From: Anaerolineae bacterium | GTDB taxonomy: Bacteria > Chloroflexota > Anaerolineae > Anaerolineales > Villigracilaceae | DNA length: 35,823 nt | Reading direction: 5' to 3' | NCBI GenBank assembly: GCA_018648655.1 | Contig: JABGQV010000104.1 | Coordinates: forward strand, 1-35,823 | Part shown: in pieces, positions 22,873 through 30,340 of the stretch | How positions within the stretch are numbered: position 1 is the stretch's first letter | How the letters are laid out: the number at the start of each line of letters is the position of its first letter | Translations under genes and position numbers: made by a program | The notes under the pieces: model-generated | What the model saw: the letters and a program-made list of their open reading frames with translations, nothing else | Database searches by the model: none | What the model was told of the DNA's origin: nothing

Positions 22873-23738
22873 CGTCTCACCAATGCGTCTGTCATCTTTG
22901 CAACTCTCACCATTTCTTTTACATCATGCACACGAATAATATCTGCTCCGCGCGCAATACCGACGGCAATAGATGCCGCAGTACCTTCTACGCGTTCATC
23001 GGTGGGCAAATCGAGCGTGTAGCCGATGAAAGATTTTCGTGAAGGACCTAATAAAATGGGAAAGCCCAAATCTCGGATTTCATTTAAGCGATTATTGAGT
23101 TCAAGGTTTTGCGAGACCGTTTTACCAAATCCGATTCCAGGATCTAGGATAATCGAATCGCGTGCGATCCCAGCTTGAGTGGCAATCTCAACTGATTCGA
23201 GGAGTTCGGCTTTTATCTCTTCGAGTAAGTCATTATATTCTGCACCCTGATACGCGTTCCCCAAACTTTCGCGCACTTCTACGCTAGCAGGATTGCTGCG
23301 GTTATGCATTAAAATTACGGGACAGGAAAAAGTCTCCACAACGGAGGCAAGTTCAGGGTCACCGCGAAGCCCCCACACGTCGTTAACGATATGTGCCCCT
23401 GCGTTAAGCGCGGCTTCTGCTACCTCAGCTTTATAGGTATCTATAGAGATGAGGGTTTCAGGCAAATGCTCGGCAATCGCATGAATGATAGGGATAACGC
23501 GGCGCATCTCGCCATCTGCATCCACTGGCTCAGAACCAGGGCGGGTAGATTCGCCACCAATATCCAAAATATCTGCACCAAAATCCACAAAAGCCTTCGC
23601 TTGAACGAGGGCTTTTTGCGCATTTTGTGCGTATAAACCATCGCCCGAAAAGCTATCGGGCGTGGCATTGAGGATGCCCATTATATAAGTGCGCTCTCCC
23701 CAATTGAAGTTTTGGGTATTGATTTTTAGAGGCTTCAT
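22869..23738 (-). CDS. folP: Dihydropteroate synthase
   Basis: A 289-aa DHPS that condenses 6-hydroxymethyl-dihydropterin pyrophosphate with p-aminobenzoate in folate synthesis. Signature motifs are all present: 'MGILNATPDSFSGDG' (pterin site, about 20-34), 'DIGGESTRPGSEPV' (the loop that holds pABA and determines sulfonamide sensitivity), 'SIDTYKAEVA', 'IVNDVWGL', 'LMHNR', 'LDPGIGFGKT' and 'GPSRKSFIG'. Length is normal. The ribosome site is weak; the preceding gene ends 21 bases away. folK, the step before it, is two genes upstream. Confidence 0.97.
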   Translation of the reverse strand: MKPLKINTQNFNWGERTYIMGILNATPDSFSGDGLYAQNAQKALVQAKAFVDFGADILDIGGESTRPGSEPVDADGEMRRVIPIIHAIAEHLPETLISIDTYKAEVAEAALNAGAHIVNDVWGLRGDPELASVVETFSCPVILMHNRSNPASVEVRESLGNAYQGAEYNDLLEEIKAELLESVEIATQAGIARDSIILDPGIGFGKTVSQNLELNNRLNEIRDLGFPILLGPSRKSFIGYTLDLPTDERVEGTAASIAVGIARGADIIRVHDVKEMVRVAKMTDALVRR

Positions 23739-23759
23739 AGCATCTTGCGTATCTAATGA

Positions 23760-24182
23760 TTATGCAAATTGCTCAAAAGATTTTGCGAGCCATTCTTCAG
23801 CTTTTGCTACATCTGTAAAAATTTGTATTGCGGCAGCAAAATTGGTGTCTGCTAGGGCAGCGACTTTGCGAATTGCTTCGGCGATAGTGTCGTTTGCAAC
23901 AACTACAGCCAAGCGAATTTTGCGTGCAGAGGGGTCGCTATTGAGGCGTATTGCTGAGCGGATGGCATCTTCGGACATTTCTTTTATTTCGCGCAGGTCG
24001 TAAAGATTGCGTGTGCGACGGTCGGCATCTAGCAAGTGGTCTTCTGCGAAGTTTTTCCAGTGGTTAATGGTTTTTTCGCTGAGGTCAGTGAAAAGGTAAT
24101 TCATTCCGCCATCTTCGCGACGTTCTACGGTATATCCAATGCCAGGTTCGGCTTTCCAGTTGAGGGGTTTTGCTTCAGACAT
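23760..24182 (-). CDS. SpoIIAA/STAS-like small protein
   Basis: A 140-aa cytoplasmic protein. The pattern 'LYDLREIKEMSEDAIRSAIRL' followed by 'IRLAVVVAND' and 'AAIQIFTDVAKAEEWLAK' fits the SpoIIAA-like (STAS/SEC14-type) fold, in which a beta strand and a terminal 'F-AEEWL' helix are usual. No catalytic residues are evident. It lies between folK and folP in the same orientation, with a strong AAAGGAG eight bases before ATG. Its role is unknown; a link to folate synthesis is not implied by the fold. Confidence 0.6.
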   Translation of the reverse strand: MSEAKPLNWKAEPGIGYTVERREDGGMNYLFTDLSEKTINHWKNFAEDHLLDADRRTRNLYDLREIKEMSEDAIRSAIRLNSDPSARKIRLAVVVANDTIAEAIRKVAALADTNFAAAIQIFTDVAKAEEWLAKSFEQFA

Positions 24183-24264
24183 GGGGGTCTCCTTTAAAGG
24201 GTAATTTAGAGAGGTGAAGAGAGTGTAAATTTATATTCACTATCTTTCACGTTTTGGGTCTTGA

Positions 24265-24744
24265 TTATACCGAAAAAGGAGTAATCTCGCTTATATCTAC
24301 ATCATGCAAAAAGGTCTTTATCTTTTTCCCCAAAAGTGGATGTTTAAAGGCTGGCGCAATTTCAGCCAGAGGAACAAGTACAAAAGCGCGCTTGTGCAAT
24401 TGCGGGTGCGGAATGGTCAGCTTTTCTTCATTGAGAATGAGATTGTCGTAAAAAAGAATATCGAGGTCAATTTGACGAGGTCCATTTCTGAAATTCTTAA
24501 CACGCCCCAAGCTTTTTTCTTTTTCTTGAAGATAAGAGAGCAAAGAATCTGGCTCTAGTCTAGTTTTTGCTTCAATAACCATATTTAAAAAAGCAGGCTG
24601 GTCTTCATATCCCCAAGGAGGTGTTTCATAGATGGCCGATTCACGTATAATTTGCAATTCGGGGCTAAAAGATGCAATTGCTTTACGCAGATTATCAAGG
24701 CGATCACCAAGATTTGTGCCAAGGGCTATAAATACTCTTTTCAT
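24265..24744 (-). CDS. folK: 2-amino-4-hydroxy-6-hydroxymethyldihydropteridine pyrophosphokinase
   Basis: A 159-aa HPPK, which activates the pterin with ATP for the following FolP step. It starts 'RVFIALGTNLGDRLDNL' as usual. It carries the pterin-binding 'YETPPWGYEDQPAFLNMV' and the metal/ATP-binding 'RNGPRQIDLDILFYD', whose two Asp residues bind magnesium, then 'IPHPQLHKRAFVLVPLAEI'. Length is normal. No folB lies beside it. It begins 19 bases after the thiolase stop and lacks a clear ribosome site. Confidence 0.96.
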   Translation of the reverse strand: MKRVFIALGTNLGDRLDNLRKAIASFSPELQIIRESAIYETPPWGYEDQPAFLNMVIEAKTRLEPDSLLSYLQEKEKSLGRVKNFRNGPRQIDLDILFYDNLILNEEKLTIPHPQLHKRAFVLVPLAEIAPAFKHPLLGKKIKTFLHDVDISEITPFSV

Positions 24745-24763
24745 AATGGATATCTTTGAAACT

Positions 24764-25927
24764 TTATACGCGCTCTAAAATTGTTGCGGTTGCCATACCA
24801 TGCCCAATACACATTATTTGTAAACCAAAGCGCGCTTTTTGACGTTGCATTTCATGTACTAATTTGGTCATTAAAATTGCGCCTGTTGCGCCAAGGGGAT
24901 GCCCATGTGCGATTGCGCCGCCGTTGGGATTCACCTTTTCCATATCGGGATTAAGTTCTTTTTGCCAAGCTAAAACAACACTGGCAAAAGCCTCATTGAT
25001 TTCAATCACATCAATATCGTCAAGAGTCAATCCATTTGTCATCTTTAATGCCTTTTTTGTTGCCGCAATAGGGCCATCGAGCATTAAGGTTGGGTCTGTT
25101 CCGATTACTGCACGGGTTAGCACTCTTGCTATGGGTATTAAATTATAACGCCCCACGGCATCTGCCGAAGCAAGCAATAATGCGCTTGAGCCATCGCTTA
25201 TTTGTGATGCATTTCCAGCTGTTACAGTCCCGTTTTCTTTAAATACTGGGCTTAGCGCGTCCATTTTTTTTCGGTTTGGATGACGGCGCACTCCTTCGTC
25301 CGAGTGAAAAAGGCTCTCTTTTCTCTTCCCGTTTTCAGATGAAGGAATCGTTAACGGCACAATCTGTTCGTTAAAATATCCTGCGTCAATAGCGGCACCA
25401 GCTCTAATATGCGAGCGATATGCAAAATCATCCTGCTCCTCTCGCGTTATATTCCACTTCTCGGCCATCATTTCTGCGCTAATGCCTTGATGAACTAAAT
25501 CATGTGGGATGGATTTCGGGAATTCGTCTGGATAATCTGCCCCCATCTTTTGATGTGACATCATCTCAGTACCGCCTGCCAAAACAAGATTCGCGTCGCC
25601 CGAAAGAATGGCTTGCGAGGCGAAGTGAACAGCCTGCTGGCTCGAACCACACATCCGATTAATGCTGACGCCTGGTACCTGAACGGGGAACCCAGCATTT
25701 AGCGCAGCGAGACGCGCTAAATTTGCACCCTGATTGCCAAGCGGGGTGACGACGCCCCAAATAACATCATCAATTCGTTCTGGTTTTATTCCTGCACGGC
25801 GCACAGCTTCTAGCATAATTTTTGCGCTGAGGTCTACTGGTTCAAGAGGGTGAAGAGCGCCAGTTTCTTTTCCAAGTGCAATCGCGCTACGAATAGCTGA
25901 GACAATAAATACATCTGTTTCGGGCAT
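24764..25927 (-). CDS. Acetyl-CoA acyltransferase (thiolase)
   Basis: A 387-aa thiolase, which cleaves 3-ketoacyl-CoA or condenses acetyl-CoA units. The acyl-accepting Cys93 is in 'NRMCGSSQQAV'. His343 lies in 'GGAIAHGHPLGATG', and the second catalytic Cys373 is in the C-terminal motif. That last motif reads CIGHGMA where most thiolases have CGGGGMG, so the glycine-rich lining of the active site is altered. The start has AGGAG nine bases upstream. It is the first gene of a run that continues into folK, a pairing without an obvious metabolic reason. Confidence 0.92.
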   Translation of the reverse strand: MPETDVFIVSAIRSAIALGKETGALHPLEPVDLSAKIMLEAVRRAGIKPERIDDVIWGVVTPLGNQGANLARLAALNAGFPVQVPGVSINRMCGSSQQAVHFASQAILSGDANLVLAGGTEMMSHQKMGADYPDEFPKSIPHDLVHQGISAEMMAEKWNITREEQDDFAYRSHIRAGAAIDAGYFNEQIVPLTIPSSENGKRKESLFHSDEGVRRHPNRKKMDALSPVFKENGTVTAGNASQISDGSSALLLASADAVGRYNLIPIARVLTRAVIGTDPTLMLDGPIAATKKALKMTNGLTLDDIDVIEINEAFASVVLAWQKELNPDMEKVNPNGGAIAHGHPLGATGAILMTKLVHEMQRQKARFGLQIMCIGHGMATATILERV

Positions 25928-26030
25928 ATGATATTCTCCTGTTGGGATGATTATCGTGCGGTTTTTATGATGTCACGGATGAAAAGAAAGCAAAAAAACT
26001 CATCCCCCTCCGTTTGAAAAGCGAAAAAAA

Positions 26031-27935
26031 CTAAGAAGGTAAAACGACAAAGAAAGTTGAGCCTTCATCTACTTTAGATTCAACCCAAATCCGTCCGTTA
26101 TGGTTTTCTACAATAGTTTTGACAATAGCAAGGCCAAGTCCTGTCCCTGATGCAGAAGAGGAGATATTGCTTGCTCGGTAAAACTTCTCGAAAATATGGG
26201 GCTGATCTTCTTGAGGAATTCCTTGCCCCTTATCAGCAACTTTGAAGATGAGCTGGTTATCTTCGTGCCTAAGTTCTATAGAAACGCGCTCATCCTTAGG
26301 GGTGTATTTAATGGCATTCCCAATTAAATTATCAAACATCTGTCTTATGCGTACGGGATTGCCGCGTATGGTAGGCAGATTTTCGGTGATATTAATATCA
26401 AGGGTTTGATTTTTATTTTGTGCAAGTATTCTGATATTGTCGAGCGTATAGTGCAAGATATTATCAAGTTGGATTGTATCAAGACTTGTATCAAAACCAC
26501 CTTCAATTTTCCCAAGATCGAGCAGGTCGTTGATTAGAGCAGTAATATCTCGAACGCTGGAATGAATACGACGAATAAATTCTTTTTGTTGTGCGTTAAT
26601 TGTACCAACCCGTTCAAGCAATTCGGCATATCCTAAAACAGCAGTTAGTGGGGAGCGTAAATCATGGGATACGGTATGAACAAAATTATCTTTTAGACGG
26701 TTAAGTTCTTTAAGATAAGATATGTCTTGCATGGTAATTACAGCACCGACATTGGGGATATTGGTATATTGGGCGCTAAAAACTCTATCATCGTCTAAAT
26801 TGATTTCTTGATGCTTAGTTGTTTTTCCGTTGTTAGTTTCTAAAAGCCGAATAGCGATATCTTCAGGAATTGCTTCGTGAATGTTTTTGTTAAGAAGTTT
26901 ATTTGCATCAATGGCTAAAGCGCTACACATGGTTGCATTAACTAGTTGAATGCGTTCTTGTTCGTCAAGGATTATTAAAGCATCAGCCATATTCGAGAGA
27001 ACGGCTTCAAATTTAGAACGTTCGATTTCGGATGTCTGATAGAGTCGTGCATTTTCGATAGCTATTGCCGCATAATCTGCCAAAAGGGAAATGAGTAAAA
27101 CATCTCTGTCTGTAAAGGGTAAGCGATGTACACGATTATCTACGCCCAAAACCCCTGTGATTTTATCTTCAAATTTGAGTGGCACATAAATAAGAGATTG
27201 TACTAAATATGCTGTTTTGATTTTCTCTAGAGAGTTTTTACTTAAAATAAGCGGTTCACCCGATGCCATGACTTGGCCGGCAAGGGTATTGCTAACAGGT
27301 AGGCGAAAGGATTCCGCAAAACCCTTTTCAAAATTATGGCTAGCGCGCATATAGAGTTCGTTGGTCTCTTCGTCTAGAAGTAAAAGGCTTCCTTCTTCGG
27401 CATTGGTTAGTTTGACCGCTGCGCTGAGAACATTTTTTAATACTTCATCAACTTCAAGCGTCCCCGTAACATCTCTGCCTATCGCGAGTAAAACTTCCAT
27501 TTCGTTAACGCGTTTTTCTAGGGAAGCTGTCGATCCGGTAATTTTTTTACGTACCCAATCGCCCATTTGTCTAGCACGCTTGAGACTGCTTTGAACAGAC
27601 TCAATGATTTCATCTGTTTTAAGGGGGGGCTCAAGGTAGGCACTAATTCCTGCACGCAATACTTCGCTGGTTAGCTCAGAAGATTTCTGCTCTGCGAGGA
27701 AAATAATGGGTAAGGTGGGATATTGACCCTGTAGTTTTTCAATAGAAACTGTTGCTTTTTGGCCATCTAAAGCTTCTCCTAATAAAAGAGCTGCTGGATG
27801 GCTTTCTTTCATTACTTTTTCAACTCCTAGCCAATTATGAGCGCGTATAGTTCTATAGCCTACTGCGTGAAAGGCGCGTGAAAGTAAGGCTAATGTGGGG
27901 CTTTCATCAAGAGCAAGGAGGATTAGTTCAGTCAT
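26031..27935 (-). CDS. Hybrid sensor histidine kinase: pseudoreceiver-GAF-PAS-HisKA-HATPase
   Basis: A 634-aa soluble sensor kinase. Residues 1-125 are receiver-like but lack the phosphoacceptor: Gly53 stands where Asp is expected, and the conserved Lys is missing ('YLEPPLK'). A GAF domain follows at about 145-310 ('MEVLLAIGRDVTGTLEVDEV'). A PAS domain lies at about 320-410 ('VLSNMADALIILDEQERI'). The dimerisation domain carries phospho-acceptor His424 in 'TVSHDLRSPLTA'. The ATPase domain has N, G1 ('VADKGQGIP'), F and G2 ('GTGLGLAIV') boxes. There is no membrane segment, so it senses an internal signal. It is coupled by ATGA to the receiver-GAF gene upstream. Confidence 0.93.
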   Translation of the reverse strand: MTELILLALDESPTLALLSRAFHAVGYRTIRAHNWLGVEKVMKESHPAALLLGEALDGQKATVSIEKLQGQYPTLPIIFLAEQKSSELTSEVLRAGISAYLEPPLKTDEIIESVQSSLKRARQMGDWVRKKITGSTASLEKRVNEMEVLLAIGRDVTGTLEVDEVLKNVLSAAVKLTNAEEGSLLLLDEETNELYMRASHNFEKGFAESFRLPVSNTLAGQVMASGEPLILSKNSLEKIKTAYLVQSLIYVPLKFEDKITGVLGVDNRVHRLPFTDRDVLLISLLADYAAIAIENARLYQTSEIERSKFEAVLSNMADALIILDEQERIQLVNATMCSALAIDANKLLNKNIHEAIPEDIAIRLLETNNGKTTKHQEINLDDDRVFSAQYTNIPNVGAVITMQDISYLKELNRLKDNFVHTVSHDLRSPLTAVLGYAELLERVGTINAQQKEFIRRIHSSVRDITALINDLLDLGKIEGGFDTSLDTIQLDNILHYTLDNIRILAQNKNQTLDINITENLPTIRGNPVRIRQMFDNLIGNAIKYTPKDERVSIELRHEDNQLIFKVADKGQGIPQEDQPHIFEKFYRASNISSSASGTGLGLAIVKTIVENHNGRIWVESKVDEGSTFFVVLPS

Positions 27936-29089
27936 TTCTTAACAGGAATTGTTTGTTCAGCTGTTTTTTGAAGGCGCTCTAGTGCGGCTTGTGCTGTTTC
28001 TAGTGCTTGCCTCTGCCCCTTATTTAAATGACCCAGCTTTTCATTAGTTATAAGATCGATAGAGAAGCTGGCTGTTCTAAGTTCTTCGTATAGTGTGCCA
28101 CGCAGCGCTTCCCAGAGTGCATCTTGGCGTTTTTCTCCAGAATGGGAAGTGTTTGCGCTTTCTTGTAAGGCACGAAAAAGTCTAGCATTGACCAATGATA
28201 TAGAGGCGTAGTCACTAACGGCTTCAAGGAGAGCTTCTTCATTTTGCATGATGGGAATATCTTTTTTTCGTACAATAACAAGCAGACCAACAACCTCATC
28301 TCTTGCTTTGATGGGTACTACTGCTGCTGATTTTCCTAAAGCTGAAAGTTTGAAGCGTTTGAGAGGGTTGCCATTAATTGCTAGCGTTTCACCAGATAAA
28401 GCAACAAGAGAGCTGACACCGTCATCTAGGTGCTTATTCATTTTTTTTGCCCAAGATGTGGGTAAATTACGTTGAGCCGTTAATAGATATGATTTTCTTT
28501 TCTTTTCATCGCGCAATAGGAGCCAGCCAATATCAGCTGATGCAACGTGCATGGCACCCTCTACTATTCTGTCGAATAATATGCGTTGATCACTAATTGA
28601 GACAACGGCTTTGCCAATAGCGAGTATGGTTCTTAGTTCGTGTGTTTTATGCGCTAGTTCTTGATCAGATTTTCTCAGGCGGCGGTCTAGTTTACGGCGA
28701 TCATTTACGCCACGTGTTAATTTCAGGCTGTTTTCTACTACTGTCACTACTTCGGTTGCTTGGGCTGGCCATAATAAATAGTCCGCTGCACCGAGACGTA
28801 GCGTTTGCATGACTTCTCGTTCTTGTTCTTTTGCGGCTAGAATAATGACGGGGAAATCAAAATTTTGAGCACCAAAAGCAACTAATAAATCTTTCCCACT
28901 TAGACCTGGTGAATTCAAATCAGCAATTACTAGGTCAGGGGAGTATTTCATGGCAGCTTGAATTGCCTTATTGGCATCTGTGACAACTTTAACTCGATAC
29001 CTTAAAGGTTGTAGGGCCTGACGTACGATAATATCGCTGATGTCGGGGTCGTTTTCTATGAGTAGGATTAATTCTCTTTCTTTTGGCAT
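27932..29089 (-). CDS. Receiver-GAF signalling protein without DNA-binding output
   Basis: A 385-aa protein. Residues 1-125 are a receiver domain with the phosphoacceptor Asp57 in 'LVIADLNSPGLSG' and the acidic pair Glu12/Asp14. The switch Thr/Ser and the conserved Lys are replaced (Ala85, Trp107), so signalling may be atypical. A short coiled coil (about 127-160) leads to a GAF domain (about 165-310). The final 70 residues are helical ('LWEALRGTLYEELRTASFSIDLI') and resemble a degenerate dimerisation domain without a His box. It has no HTH, cyclase or kinase output. It is translated with the histidine kinase, its probable partner. The start has GAAGG nine bases upstream. Confidence 0.85.
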   Translation of the reverse strand: MPKERELILLIENDPDISDIIVRQALQPLRYRVKVVTDANKAIQAAMKYSPDLVIADLNSPGLSGKDLLVAFGAQNFDFPVIILAAKEQEREVMQTLRLGAADYLLWPAQATEVVTVVENSLKLTRGVNDRRKLDRRLRKSDQELAHKTHELRTILAIGKAVVSISDQRILFDRIVEGAMHVASADIGWLLLRDEKKRKSYLLTAQRNLPTSWAKKMNKHLDDGVSSLVALSGETLAINGNPLKRFKLSALGKSAAVVPIKARDEVVGLLVIVRKKDIPIMQNEEALLEAVSDYASISLVNARLFRALQESANTSHSGEKRQDALWEALRGTLYEELRTASFSIDLITNEKLGHLNKGQRQALETAQAALERLQKTAEQTIPVKK

Positions 29090-29127
29090 ATTTTTTTGCC
29101 TTCATTTAAGATTGTATCACTTTTTAC

Positions 29128-29156
29128 TTAACTCCCTTCAATGAACTCTGAATAAT
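29128..29156 (+). promoter_or_regulatory. Predicted promoter of the orphan T-box Stem I RNA
   Basis: TTAACT (29128-29133), a 17-bp spacer and AATAAT (29151-29156). It aligns with the promoter of the complete T-box leader at 29996-30024, which has the same spacing, a similar -35 and a spacer that also ends in CTG. The -10 is weakened by one base. An alternative -10 (TATAAT, 29169-29174) lies further on without a good -35. Confidence 0.5.
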
Positions 29157-29162
29157 CCTTGC

Positions 29163-29326
29163 GTCTTATATAATAATGAGGCACTCTGGAAAGAGTAAGT
29201 AGATGACAAACTCTTAGAGAAGGAATGCTTTGAATGAAGGCATTTTCAAAGCTTTGTCGCTGAATATCTTGCAGAATATTTATCTTAAAATACAAAAACA
29301 GAGTTGCAATTGCAACTCTGTTTTTT
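29163..29326 (+). ncRNA. Orphan T-box Stem I element ending in an intrinsic terminator
   Basis: The stretch 29183-29277 aligns throughout with Stem I of the complete T-box leader at 30047-30142. Shared blocks include CACTCTGG, AAGAGTA, GTAGATGA, TTAGAGAAGGAATGC and TCGCTGAAT. The loop-E pair AGTA (29194-29197) and GAA (29262-29264) is conserved. The specifier position after GAAT reads AUC (29266-29268), an isoleucine codon, where the other copy reads GUC. The upper hairpin GAATGC/GCATTTTC still pairs. There is no T-box (GGTGGTACCGCG) or antiterminator. Instead a plain terminator follows, and the next gene is on the other strand. It could be a relic of a lost ileS-type leader or a free-standing small RNA of about 160 nt. 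Confidence 0.65.
29294..29326. terminator. Bidirectional intrinsic terminator
   Basis: CAGAGTTGC (29299-29307) pairs perfectly with GCAACTCTG (29312-29320) around AATT, flanked by five A and six T. On the plus strand it ends the T-box Stem I RNA. On the minus strand it lies just after the stop codon of the secreted-protein gene. Confidence 0.92.
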
Positions 29327-29344
29327 CTTAAGTTTATCTATCGT

Positions 29345-29869
29345 CTAGCGTCCGCCGCGACGGCCGTTAGCTCCAGCTTTTGCACCTGTAGATAGGCTAG
29401 AAGCGGGGTCTGTCTGTAGACAATCGCCTGTTCCATCGCAAGTCCCGTCGTTGAGCTGGGATTGGGTTGCGGTATTTGTGTTGAGTTGAGTCTGAATTTG
29501 CGTGTACAATCCGTCAGCAGCGGCAGCTTCAGTTGCGGAAGTCTGTGCGGTCGAGAATAGTACTGCCCACTCATCTGCTGTGTAGCCTTCTGCTAAAGCA
29601 ATATCGTAGAAGGTCTCACCAGCATCTAACCGAGCTTCCAAATCAACAGAATCAAGATTGAGTACGGTGGCCATCGCATCTGTCATATAAGTTGAGAGAA
29701 TGCTGGTCGAGTTTTCACCTGTTGTAGCAGTACCGTTCCCAGCACCACCGTTTCCGCCCTTACCAGAACCTTTGCCTGCATCTCCCATCGCGTAAGCTGA
29801 GCCAACTGCTCCAAACATCGCGACTGCCAAAACTGTAATCGCAAGAACTGTTCCTAAAATCTTTTTCAT
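29345..29869 (-). CDS. Secreted small protein with signal peptide, function unknown
   Basis: A 174-aa exported protein. A Sec signal peptide (MKKILG, hydrophobic core, then 'GSAYA') should be cleaved at about residue 27. The mature part begins with a Gly/Lys-rich flexible stretch, then a helical domain ('LNLDSVDLEARLDAGETFYDIALAEGYTADEW'-type, about 80-112) of a kind found in exported Chloroflexota proteins. A Thr/Gln/Asn-rich tail follows with two Cys (CDGTGDC) and a basic Arg/Gly end. ATG 29869 is preferred over one nine codons upstream because AAAGGAG lies eight bases before it and the signal peptide starts there. It is inserted, in the opposite direction, between the two T-box elements. 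Confidence 0.75.
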   Translation of the reverse strand: MKKILGTVLAITVLAVAMFGAVGSAYAMGDAGKGSGKGGNGGAGNGTATTGENSTSILSTYMTDAMATVLNLDSVDLEARLDAGETFYDIALAEGYTADEWAVLFSTAQTSATEAAAADGLYTQIQTQLNTNTATQSQLNDGTCDGTGDCLQTDPASSLSTGAKAGANGRRGGR

Positions 29870-29995
29870 TTTATTTGCTCCTTTTACATATTCCACAGAA
29901 CTTTGCCTGTGTTTATGCTCCTATAATAAACGCACTTCGTAAAGTATATGTGACGGATATGTAAAGAATAAGTAAAGCTCAGATTTTCTTTTTGC

Positions 29996-30024
29996 TTGAC
30001 TCTCCCCCTCCAAATCTGTATAAT
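29996..30024 (+). promoter_or_regulatory. Promoter of the valine T-box leader
   Basis: TTGACT (29996-30001), a 17-bp spacer, and a perfect TATAAT (30019-30024). Transcription should start near 30031, just before Stem I of the T-box leader. This is the best sigma-70-type promoter in the window. Confidence 0.85.
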
Positions 30025-30030
30025 CTGCCC

Positions 30031-30312
30031 AACTCTGAAAAGAGTCACTCTGGGAAGAGTAGGTAGATGAAAACCTGTTAGAGAAGGAATGCCATAGGCT
30101 GAGAGCATCCGCAGAATTTAATCGCTGAATGTCGCCCAGAAAATTGCCAAAGAACGCCTCTTATCTGAGGTTAGTAGAAGGGTACGGGAATGCCCGTTAT
30201 AGCATAGACCGATGAATATTGGTCACAGAGTGTGTCTTTTTTTCAAAGGCAAATCGAGGTGGTACCGCGGAGAATGTCTTCGTCCTCTTTAGGATGAAGG
30301 CGTTTTTGTTTT
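30031..30312 (+). promoter_or_regulatory. T-box riboswitch, predicted tRNA-Val specific
   Basis: A complete T-box leader. Stem I closes with CTGGG (30050-30054) and CCCAG (30135-30139). The loop-E strands are AGTA (30058-30061) and GAA (30127-30129), and the specifier position after GAAT reads GUC (30131-30133), a valine codon. The conserved AGAGA block is at 30090-30094. The T-box is GAGGTGGTACCGCG (30256-30269), one base different from the usual AGGGTGGTACCGCG. Its bulge UGGU would pair with the ACCA end of uncharged tRNA-Val. GAGG can pair with CCTC (30284-30287), which overlaps the left arm of the terminator, giving mutually exclusive folds. It precedes the SDR gene and valS, so uncharged tRNA-Val should allow read-through. 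Other leader stems were not mapped in detail. Confidence 0.93.
30278..30312 (+). terminator. Regulated terminator of the T-box leader
   Basis: CTTCGTCCT (30278-30286) pairs with AGGATGAAG (30291-30299, one G-U pair) and is followed by GCGTTTTTGTTTT. The left arm contains part of the antiterminator partner CCTC, so tRNA binding should prevent this hairpin. Confidence 0.88.
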
Positions 30313-30340
30313 AAGATAGACTTGAAGTAGCGAGACAATT

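Noticed and set aside
29111-29141. Promoter for the receiver-GAF and kinase genes on the minus strand (TTGAAG, 19 bp, TACAAT)
   Set aside because: The spacer is too long and the -35 is poor; the true start is probably in this gap but cannot be fixed from the sequence.
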